Shown: one piece after another, positions 56,038-64,000 of the stretch | How positions within the stretch are numbered: position 1 is the stretch's first letter | How the letters are laid out: each line of letters begins with the position of its first letter | Assembly (NCBI GenBank): GCA_902728285.1 | Contig: CACVBU010000017.1 | Coordinates: forward strand, 362,068 to 426,067 | From: Clytia hemisphaerica | Lineage: Eukaryota > Cnidaria > Hydrozoa > Leptothecata > Clytiidae | DNA: 64,000 bases | Direction: 5' to 3' | Translations under genes and position numbers: made by a program | Notes under the pieces: generated by a model | What the model saw: only the letters and a program-made list of their open reading frames with translations | What the model was told of the DNA's origin: nothing | Databases searched by the model: none

Positions 56038-56349
56038 ACGCTACTAAAGGTTCACTTCATATGAACATTATAGAGACTTTTTAAAGAGACTTTTAGAGAC
56101 TGTTTATAGAGACTGTTTATACTTCGTTGGTGCTATGTTTTGAACAGAGTTCTTGGATGTTGACAGAAACTTTATTTGAAAGACATTGTATCGAGGGAAA
56201 CTCGTTGCTACTTTGATGAGGTCACAATCCCTCTTTTATTATGTGAGGAAAATGACCATGAACACTATCTCGAATGGACAGTTGAACCTCCATCGAGCAG
56301 TATTATTTTCGGACTTTAGATCGCTCCTCACGTTGTTACGTAACGATCT

Positions 56350-56358
56350 GGGGGGAGA
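56350..56358 (+). promoter_or_regulatory. Polypurine tract of retrotransposon 2
   Basis: GGGGGGAGA immediately before the 3' LTR start TGTAGG. Confidence 0.85.
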
Positions 56359-56484
56359 TGTAGGACTATGGCTTCACCATATTGTTTAACCTGTATATAG
56401 CTTTTTCTTTATTCTTATCGTTTAGATATTCCACATTCTTTTACTAAATAAGAAACAAAAGTATAAGAAGGACACAATTGTTTA
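56359..56484 (+). repeat. 3' LTR of retrotransposon 2
   Basis: Identical to 51262-51387 over all 126 bp by eye. Followed by the CTTAC target duplication. Confidence 0.95.
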
Positions 56485-56532
56485 CTTACGCCCTCGGAAC
56501 ATAAGCGTGCAATTGAGAAGATTTCCCAGACT
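56485..56532. repeat. Right arm of the inverted-repeat element split by retrotransposon 2
   Basis: Inverse of 50831-50878. Before the retrotransposon inserted, the two arms would have been about 0.4 kb apart. Confidence 0.7.
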
Positions 56533-56758
56533 TATATTTGTCTATCCGGAATAAAGTCTGTAGCCCCTCTGTACTGTGGCCATTTCGCGTGCAGCCGAGT
56601 GGGGGGAATACTACCCCCCAACAAACCGCCTCTGGCGCTAAAAGGATATACAGGAAAAGTGTGTAATCCGTTATTGGAAGTAATTTCCCAATTTATATAT
56701 ATTTTGAATTTGGCTTTGAAAAGAAGCTAATATATGGTGGTGGCGAAGCAGCACAAAC

Positions 56759-57401
56759 AGGACCCTGCCGACGCACCGGACTTAACTAACACCGGACACG
56801 CGAAAGTCCGGTGTATAACAGTGCTGCAAATAAGGAAATTTCAGTTGGCCGGTAATATTTTGAGCGCAACGAAAATAATTTGAGCAGGGGGTCTGGCAGA
56901 ACCACATTAGAAAAGTCCGAAATGACCTTTAGATTGGCTATAAACACCTGTATTAATTCAAAATCTATTCCTCTTTTAATTGGAAACGTTATTAAGTATT
57001 TATCTAAGCCTCTTAGTCTTTAAATTTTAACCGGACTAAATGAAAAATTGAGCTTCAGAATGGCCGGTAGAAACTACGAAATGACCGGTAATTACCGGTC
57101 ACCGGCCGTTATTTGCAGCACTGTATAATGAGAATTTTTTTACCACCGGACAATCTCTACACCGGACTTAAGGAAGTCGGATGTCCGGTGTCGGAGAAGG
57201 ATATTTTTTCCACCGCACAATCAAAACACCGGACATGACCAGTCCGGTGCGTCCGGTGTTTCTTAATTTTTTGTTTCATAAATGTCCGGCGTCCAAAAAT
57301 CCCTGTATGCAACACCGGACTTATTGCGTCCGGTGTAGCGGAAGGATACTTTTTGCCACCGGACAAATACACCGGACAGTCCGGTGCGTCGGCAGGGTCC
57401 T
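56759..57401. mobile_element. hAT-like MITE with 8-bp target duplication
   Basis: Ends AGGACCCTGCCGACGCACCG and its inverse. GCACAAAC is duplicated (56751-56758, 57402-57409). Subterminal CACCGGAC / GTCCGGTG motifs repeat many times. The 8-bp duplication fits hAT. A smaller element is nested at 56819-57123. A terminal fragment of the same family is at 5070-5115. Confidence 0.85.
56819..57123. mobile_element. 305-bp element nested in the hAT-like MITE
   Basis: Ends CAGTGCTGCAAATAA and TTATTTGCAGCACTG with TATAA on each side (56814-56818, 57124-57128). Internal GGCCGGTAAT / TTACCGG motifs are inverted. The CAGTG start is hAT-like but the apparent duplication is 5 bp. Confidence 0.75.
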
Positions 57402-57409
57402 GCACAAAC

Positions 57410-58624
57410 TTGTCGAAAAAAATTGGTTTATCGAACTGATCGAACCGAAACCCATTGATCGAACTTAATTGAACACTCACAATTAATTTTTTTAATCGAA
57501 CTTTATTCGTTCGATGGAATTTGATTAGAACTATAAAACTATAAAATAAGGACATCATTCAAATGTGAAGTTAAAGTCTTACCATGTTTTACTAATATCT
57601 TCATTCTGGATTAAATTTTATGCAGTCTTGTTTGTCACTGTGAGTTCAGTCTGTCAGTGTGATGTGCGGGCGAGCGGTAGACTGGTAGAAACGAAAGTGG
57701 TTTTAAAGTTTGTTTACATCACAGATCTAGTTATTTTACTAGACCGGTACAAAACCTAGTAAAAATATATATCTGTGTTTGCACTTTCGATTTTGCTACG
57801 AGATAGAAGCTACTCTTACACTGTAAAGTACTGTAAAGCCTCTGAGCGGCTCAACGCTAGTTGATAAATCCAGCTTTTAGTGTGTAAAGGCCTTTAATAT
57901 TTAAAGGGGTTGTCATTTCTAGTTTCTGCAGTCAAGAAGAGAAAAGATCAGCATTCATTGGCATAGATTTAGGTATACCTTTAACTTTAAAGGGGATTTA
58001 ACTTTAAATATATATAAGTTGATTCCATTTTTATCAATAGACGGATAGATTATTCCATAAATTAACCTAGTTGTGTTGCAGCTGACAGCTGACTCTCCAC
58101 AAAATTCAAACAAAAAAAGTGTTATTGAAATAAGCTGTGTTGCTTTCGTTCTCCTAAACGACTATTGTTGGAGGAAATAAGGAGGGGCTGAGGGGGGCTA
58201 ATTTTGGAGAATTAGATAACCTCTAGAATATACACTTCAACTACCTCTCCATCATAAAAAGAAATTACTTGCTTGAAGGAAGGTTACTCACCCGTCTCGT
58301 TTAGTCTGGTATGTTTGTTAGTTGTACGTACGTCGTTGTACAGTCAAGGTAATCCCTCAATTGTGGTATACTGCAATTGCGGTAGTTTTCATTTGTGGTT
58401 AGCCTGCAAAGGTCAGGCAAAGGTTCATAATGGCTACATACAGACATATAGTGCTGGTCGACAAAAGATAAACAAACATTGACATTAAAAAATATTGTAT
58501 GAGAAGAAAGCTTTTCTTTATTTAAAAGAATCTGATCTACAGAAAAAATATTTTGTCTGTGCATTAAAAAGATATGATCAATTATGAATAAAAATTGCCT
58601 GTTTTCTCCTCGAATTCAATCAAT
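57410..58624. other. Unassigned stretch before the large palindrome
   Basis: 57410-57500 has ATCGAAC-type remnants like the CCAGRC elements. The rest shows no splice-supported exon or RNA gene. Short ORFs of 60-130 codons here are not supported by any feature. Confidence 0.35.
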
Positions 58625-58736
58625 TACCGTGAGTGGTCCTAAATCCGACAGCCCTGCCTAAATCCGACCCCCCAAATAACTGCTATGAAAAAAAATTCTA
58701 TGTTTACAAACATTCCCTCTCCCGTTGTTACTAAAA

Positions 58737-58881
58737 GTGGTAACGGTAGGTAACGGTAGGTAACGGTAGGTAACGAAAAGTAACGGTAGGTAACGAAAAG
58801 TAACGGTAGGTAACGATAGGTAACGATGAAGTAACGGTCGGTAACGATGAAGTAACGCAAGTAACGAGGGGTAACGAAAAA
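58737..58881 (+). repeat. TAACGGTAGG decamer array, left arm
   Basis: About 14 imperfect units of TAACGGTAGG / TAACGAAAAG / TAACGATGAAG. The mirrored array is at 63203-63340. Confidence 0.85.
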
Positions 58882-59159
58882 GTAACGAAGTAACGATGGG
58901 GAAAAAGCTGAAAATGGTGGCCCTGACGTGTCGAACTATCAAAATTTGTAAATTTGTGCGCCAGAGCTAATGGTCCCGGTGATTTTGGGTGAACCTAACG
59001 ACTATGGTTAATCTATTCAAGAATTTGGGAAATCTGATGATTGTACAGCAGGATCTGATCGTTCTGGTGAATATGACTGTGGAGATAATAAATCCAATTG
59101 TTTTTATTGTAAATTGGTGTTTGTGAATAAACTGAAAGATTTGACGGCTTTGGTGAATC

Positions 59160-60190
59160 AATAGTGTTGGTCAATGCAATGATGAAATAAATGGTGCTGG
59201 TCAATGTAATGATGGAATCAGTGGTGATGGTCAATCCAGTGATGGAATCAATGGTGCTGGTCAATATAATGATGAATCAATGGTGCTGGTCAATATAATG
59301 ATGGAATCAGTGGTGCTGGCCGATACAATGCTGGAATCAATAGTGCTGGGCAATGTAATGATGGAATCAGTGGTGATGGTCAATGCAGTGATGGAATCAA
59401 TAGTGCTGGTCAATGTAATGATGGAATCAGTGGTGATGGCCAATGCAATGATGGAATCAATGGTGCTGGTCAATACAATGATGGAATCAATGGTGCTGGT
59501 CAATAAAATGATGGAATCAATGGTGCTGGTCAATACAATGATGGAATCAATGGTGCTGGTCAATACAATGATGGAATCAATGGTGCTGGTCAATGCAATG
59601 ATGGAATCAATGGTGCTGGTCGATACAATGCTGGAATCAATGGTGCTGGTCAATACAATGATGGAATCAATGGTGCTGGTCAATGCAATGATGGAATCAA
59701 TGGTGCTGGTCAATGCAATGATGGAATCAATGGTGCTGGTCAATACAATGATGGAATCAATGGTGCTGGTCAATGCAATAATGGAATCAATGCTGCTGGT
59801 TAATGCAATGATGGAATCGATGGTGCTGGTCAATGCAATGATGGAATCAATGGTGCTGGACAATGCAATGATGGAATCAATGGTGCTGGTCGATACAATG
59901 CTGGAATCAATGGTGCTGGTCAATACAATGATGGAATCAATGGTGCTAGTCAATACGATGATGGAATCAATGGTGCTGGTCAATGCAATGATGAAATCAA
60001 TGGTGCTGGTCAATACAATGATGGAATCAATGGTGCTGGTCAATGCAATGATGGAATCAATGCTGCTGGTTAATGCAATGATGGAATCAATGGTGCTGGT
60101 CAATGCAATGATGGAATCAATGGTGCTGGGCAATGCAATGATGGAATCATTGGTTCTGGTGGAATCATTGGTTCTGGTGAACTCAATGGT
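59160..60190 (+). repeat. 30-bp minisatellite, left arm, about 34 units
   Basis: Unit: ATGGTGCTGGTCAATGCAAT + GATGGAATCA. Because 30 is a multiple of 3 and no stop arises, both strands stay open for over 300 codons (MVLVNAMMES repeats on plus, DSIIALTSTI repeats on minus). No start context, domain or splice signal suggests a real protein. Confidence 0.93.
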
Positions 60191-60256
60191 GGAATCGTTG
60201 GTGGTGTAATGGTGGATGCAATGCTGCACTCACCAATGGTACTGTTGTGCAGGTGA

Positions 60257-61050
60257 ATGCAAGTTAGAGATTGTGCATTTTTTGTAAGCATCATCTTTAT
60301 AAGAAATCTATCGATAATTTTTTATTCAAGGGGTATTGACTTTCGGCGATTGGTTCATTCAAAGCAACTTGGGGTTTATGCAAAGTGTAGGCATATTTAT
60401 TTTTCTTACAAGCATCATCTTTATAAGAATACAATCAATAGCTTTTGATTCAAGGGGTATTGACTTTCGGCGATTGGTACATTCAAAGCAACTTGGGGTT
60501 TGTTCAAAATGTGAGCATATTTATTTTTCTTATAAGCATCATCTTTATAAGAATACAATCATTAACTTTTGATTCAAGGGGTATTGACTTTCGGCGATTG
60601 GTTTATTCAAAGCAACTTGGGATTTGTGCAAAGTGTAGGCATATTTATTTTTCTTACAAGCATCATCTTTATAAGTATACAATCAATAACTTTTGATTCA
60701 AGGGGTATTGACTTGGCGATTGGTTCATTCAAAGCAACTTGGGGTTTGTGCAAAATGTGAGCATATTTATTTTTCTTATAAGCATCATCTTTATAAGAAT
60801 ACAATCAATAACTTTTGATTCAAGGGGTATTGACTTTCGGCGATTGGTTCATTCAAAGCAAGTCAAGGATTGTGTTAAATGTGAGCATATTTATTTTTCT
60901 TATAAGCATCATCTTCATAAAATTACAGTCCATAATCTTTGAAGGTTTTGAATTTTGGTATTTGGTTCATTCAAAGCAAGTTAGGGATTGTGTAAAATGT
61001 GAATATATTTATTTTTCTTATAAGCATCATCTTCATAAGATTACAATCCA
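60257..61050 (+). repeat. About 124-bp tandem array, left arm, six to seven units
   Basis: Unit contains GATTCAAGGGGTATTGACTT, GCGATTGGTTCATTCAAAGC and TATTTTTCTTATAAGCATCA. The last two units diverge. Confidence 0.9.
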
Positions 61051-61109
61051 TTTACATTGAGGATAAGATGCGTTTTAAAATGAAAAGTCAAAAATTCCAA
61101 TCACTGAAA

Positions 61110-62045
61110 TTCGAAACCTTCAAAGGTTATGAATTGTAATCATATGAAGATAATGCTTATCAGGAAAATAAATATGCTCACATTTTGCACAATCCCTAAC
61201 TTGCTTTTAATGAACCAATCGCCGAAAGTCAATACCCCTTAAATTAAAAGTTATGGATTGTAGTATTATGGAGATGATGCTTATAAGAAAAATAAATATA
61301 TTCACATTTTACACAATCCCTAACTTGCTTTGAATGAACCAAATACCAAAATTCAAAACCTTCAAAGATTATGGACTGTAATCTTATGAAGATGATGCTT
61401 ATAAGAAAAATAAATATGCTCACATTTAACACAATCCTTGACTTGCTTTGAATGAACCAATCGCCGAAAGTCAATACCCCTTGAATCAAAAGTTATTGAT
61501 TGTATTCTTATAAAGATGATGCTTATAAGAAAAATAAATATGCTCACATTTTGCACAAACCCCAAGTTGCTTTGAATGAACCAATCGCCAAGTCAATACC
61601 CCTTGAATCAAAAGTTATTGATTGTATACTTATAAAGATGATGCTTGTAAGAAAAATAAATATGCCTACACTTTGCACAAATCCCAAGTTGCTTTGAATA
61701 AACCAATCGCCGAAAGTCAATACCCCTTGAATCAAAAGTTAATGATTGTATTCTTATAAAGATGATGCTTATAAGAAAAATAAATATGCTCACATTTTGA
61801 ACAAACCCCAAGTTGCTTTGAATGTACCAATCGCCGAAAGTCAATACCCCTTGAATCAAAAGCTATTGATTGTATTCTTATAAAGATGATGCTTGTAAGA
61901 AAAATAAATATGCCTACACTTTGCATAAACCCCAAGTTGCTTTGAATGAACCAATCGCCGAAAGTCAATACCCCTTGAATAAAAAATTATCGATAGATTT
62001 CTTATAAAGATGATGCTTACAAAAAATGCACAATCTCTAACTTGC
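61110..62045 (-). repeat. About 124-bp tandem array, right arm (inverted)
   Basis: Inverse of 60257-61050 with one extra partial unit next to the centre. Confidence 0.9.
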
Positions 62046-62104
62046 ATTCACCTGCACAACAGTACCATTGGTGAGTGCAGCATTGCATCCACCATTACAC
62101 CACC

Positions 62105-62940
62105 AACGATTCCACCATTGAGTTCACCAGAACCAATGATTCCACCAGAACCAATGATTCCATCATTGCATTGCCCAGCACCATTGATTCCATCATTGCA
62201 TTGACCAGCACCATTGATTCCATCATTGCATTAACCAGCAGCATTGATTCCATCATTGCATTGACCAGCACCATTGATTCCATCATTGTATTGACCAGCA
62301 CCATTGATTTCATCATTGCATTGACCAGCACCATTGATTCCATCATCGTATTGACTAGCACCATTGATTCCATCATTGTATTGACCAGCACCATTGATTC
62401 CAGCATTGTATCGACCAGCACCATTGATTCCATCATTGCATTGTCCAGCACCATTGATTCCATCATTGCATTGACCAGCACCATTGATTCCATCATTGTA
62501 TTGACCAGCACCATTGATTCCATTATTGCATTGACCAGCACCATTGATTCCATCATTGTATTGACCAGCACCATTGATTCCATCATTGCATTGACCAGCA
62601 GCATTGATTCCATCATTTCATTGACCAGCAGCATTGATTCCATCATTGCATTGACCAGCACCATTGATTCTATCATTGTATTGACCAGCACCATTGATTC
62701 CATCATTGTATTGACCAGCACCATTGATTCCATCATTGTATTGATCAGCACCATTGATTCCATCATTGTATTGACCAGCACTATTGATTCCATCATTTTA
62801 TTGACCATCGCCACTGATTCCATCATTACATTGACCAGCACTATTGATTCCATCATTGCATTGGCCATCACCACTGATTCCATCATTACATTGACCAGCA
62901 CCATTTATTTCATCATTGCATTGACCAACACTATTGATTC
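62105..62940 (-). repeat. 30-bp minisatellite, right arm, about 28 units
   Basis: Inverse of the left-arm array, with about six fewer units, showing independent change of the two arms. Confidence 0.93.
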
Positions 62941-63202
62941 ACAAAAGCCGTCAAATCTTTCAGTTTATTCACAAACACCAATTTACAATAAAAACAATTG
63001 GATTTATTATCTCCACAGTCATATTCACCAGAACGATCAGATCCTGCTGTACAATCATCAGATTTCCAAAATTCTTGAATAGATTAACCAGAGTCGTTAG
63101 GTTCTCCTAAAATCACCGGGACCATTAGCTCTGGCGCACAAATTTACAAATTTTGATAGTTCGACACGTCAGGGCCACCATTTTCAGCTTTTTCCCCATC
63201 GT

Positions 63203-63340
63203 TACTTTGTTACTTTTTCGTTACCCCTCGTTACTTGCGTTACTTCATCGTTATCGACCGTTACTTCGTCGTTACCTGTCGTTACCTACCGTTACTTGTC
63301 GTTACCTATCGTTACCTATCGTTACTTACCGTTACCACTT
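63203..63340 (-). repeat. Decamer array, right arm
   Basis: GTTACCTACC / GTTACTTCGTC units mirroring 58737-58881. Confidence 0.85.
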
Positions 63341-63931
63341 TTAGTAACAACGTCCCTCTCCAAGTTAAGCAATAAACTATATTACAAAAATTCTCGAAAC
63401 AAAACATCTAAAAAGATGACTAAAATGTCAAGATGTCAATTAATGTGATAAAAAAGTGTGAGTTGTAAAAATAATTACCTCTATTTTTCTGAATTTGTTG
63501 CTTGTGTTTAAAACGTTAACAATTTAGTAATAAAAAAATTATGTTTTGTATAAGAAGCAATTAATATTTTGGTTCAATTGGTTAAGTGCATCAAATGTCT
63601 CAGTTTAGTTAACACTTTGGTATCTTCATTGCGTCGCAGCGAAAGGCTTGTTTTTATTTTAGTTTGTATCTTTGAAAGACCCCATCAGATTTAGGCAGAG
63701 CTGTCGGATTTAGGACCACTCACGGTACCTTCGATCATATTGAATACTTTCCAGCCTTCGATTTTATCAAATATGTTTCCAGCAGCAGTGCATCAAAATA
63801 ATCTGAAACCAAGTTTACTCGGCCAATTATAAAACACATGATTCACGTGTAAAAAACACTTTCGTTTTCTCCTACGAATCAGAATGTGCAATATGAGTCA
63901 CTTGAGCAAACCCAGGGCAAAGACACACAAA

Positions 63932-64000
63932 ATGGCAGGTCAATCTTTATGGTGGGCTTCTTTTTGTGCTTTGGTTTTAGGTCAGTTTTTTTTGGTTTTT
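63932..64000 (+). CDS. Start of a gene with a signal-peptide-like N terminus, cut by the window end
   Basis: ATG at 63932 opens MAGQSLWWASFCALVL, a short N-region followed by a hydrophobic core. A possible donor (TTTTAG|GTCAGT) follows at about 63980, a common place for a signal-peptide exon to end. Nothing further can be read. A secreted or membrane protein is the best guess. Confidence 0.35.
   Translation, partial: MAGQSLWWASFCALVLGQFFLVF

Larger units (their letters stand above)
51262..56484 (+). mobile_element. LTR retrotransposon 2 (Ty3/gypsy-like order, self-priming type), very young
   Basis: 5,223 bp with two identical 126-bp LTRs and a CTTAC target duplication (51257-51261, 56485-56489). 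Order: gag-protease ORF, one in-frame stop, RT-RNase H-integrase ORF, polypurine tract. LTRs are exceptionally short. Identical LTRs mean the insertion is recent. No envelope ORF. Confidence 0.95.
58627..63725. mobile_element. 5.1-kb palindromic foldback element with CCGTGAG ends and TA target duplication
   Basis: The ends CCGTGAGTGGTCCTAAATCC and its inverse are flanked by TA (58625-58626, 63726-63727). The whole interior is an inverted repeat centred near 61050-61110. Each arm carries, from outside in, a 10-bp array, a 30-bp array and a 124-bp array. The arms differ in repeat number and in many bases, so it is not a simple duplicated assembly artefact. No transposase. Scrambled relatives are at 45634-48290, and the CCGTGAG terminus is shared with 12023-12423. 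Confidence 0.85.

Noticed and set aside
57157..57558. 133-codon minus-strand frame
   Set aside because: It spans the end of a MITE rich in CCGGTG repeats and adjacent TCGAAC repeats; no protein feature.
59261..60229. 322-codon and 309-codon open frames on opposite strands
   Set aside because: Pure translations of a 30-bp minisatellite; no domain, start context or splice signal, and the mirrored arm gives the same artefact.
60250..62045. Apparent CRISPR-like regular array
   Set aside because: The 124-bp and 30-bp units have no unique spacers between constant repeats; they are ordinary tandem arrays in a eukaryotic foldback element.

Overview
The window looks like AT-rich nuclear DNA from an invertebrate animal. 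It has spliced genes with GT...AG introns and recognisable animal proteins (SPT4, NDUFAF1, BAG1, an ARMH2-like protein). It has no bacterial gene organisation and a very heavy load of transposons. I cannot name the phylum from the sequence. Most of the 64 kb is mobile or repetitive DNA, and the host genes sit mainly between 26.7 and 44.5 kb.

Layout. (1) 1-4.7 kb: the 3' part of an unidentified minus-strand gene (three exons), then repeats. (2) 4.7-14.5 kb: a tandem duplication of about 5 kb. Comparing its two copies gives exact empty sites for several transposon insertions. A lone minus-strand first exon lies at its right edge (14571-14693). (3) 15.3-17.4 kb: two nested inverted-repeat transposons, each with a 6-bp target duplication. 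(4) 17.7-22.9 kb: a minus-strand LTR retrotransposon with a 1301-codon protease-RT-RNaseH-integrase ORF and a frameshifted gag. (5) 23-26.7 kb: more foldback elements, a possible WD40-gene exon pair and tRNA-like repeats. (6) 26.7-38.9 kb: four plus-strand host genes in a row (SPT4, NDUFAF1, a ten-exon LRR gene, an ARMH2-like gene). Three of them have an AG acceptor just upstream of the start codon. (7) 39.8-44.4 kb: BAG1 on the minus strand, convergent with the ARMH2-like gene. (8) 45.6-50.7 kb: a 2.2-kb element with a 9-bp target duplication inserted into a foldback element, a LINE 3' end, and a nested pair of DNA elements. (9) 51.3-56.5 kb: a second, very young LTR retrotransposon (identical 126-bp LTRs, 5-bp target duplication) interrupted by one in-frame stop. 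(10) 56.8-57.4 kb: a nested pair of short inverted-repeat elements; the outer one is hAT-like by its 8-bp target duplication. (11) 58.6-63.7 kb: a 5.1-kb near-perfect palindrome flanked by TA and built from three kinds of tandem repeat. (12) The start of a secreted or membrane protein gene at the right end.

The strongest observation concerns how the two LTR retrotransposons prime reverse transcription. In both, an 11-nt primer-binding site at or 3 nt past the 5' LTR is the exact reverse complement of an 11-nt stretch inside the LTR. That stretch begins about 30 nt downstream of a TATA-like box, where the transcript should start. The two 11-mers differ in sequence between the elements but keep their complementarity. 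This is the arrangement expected of self-primed (Tf1/sushi-type) retrotransposons, in which the RNA 5' end folds back and serves as primer instead of a tRNA. Both elements also share an unusual Gag, with an N-terminal C2H2 motif and a C-terminal CxxC/CxxC pair instead of a CCHC knuckle.

The host genes do not form an obvious pathway. SPT4 (transcription elongation), NDUFAF1 (complex I assembly) and BAG1 (HSP70 co-chaperone) are housekeeping. The LRR and ARMH2-like genes are of unknown function. Their order and acceptor positions raise the possibility of spliced-leader processing, which is a hypothesis only.
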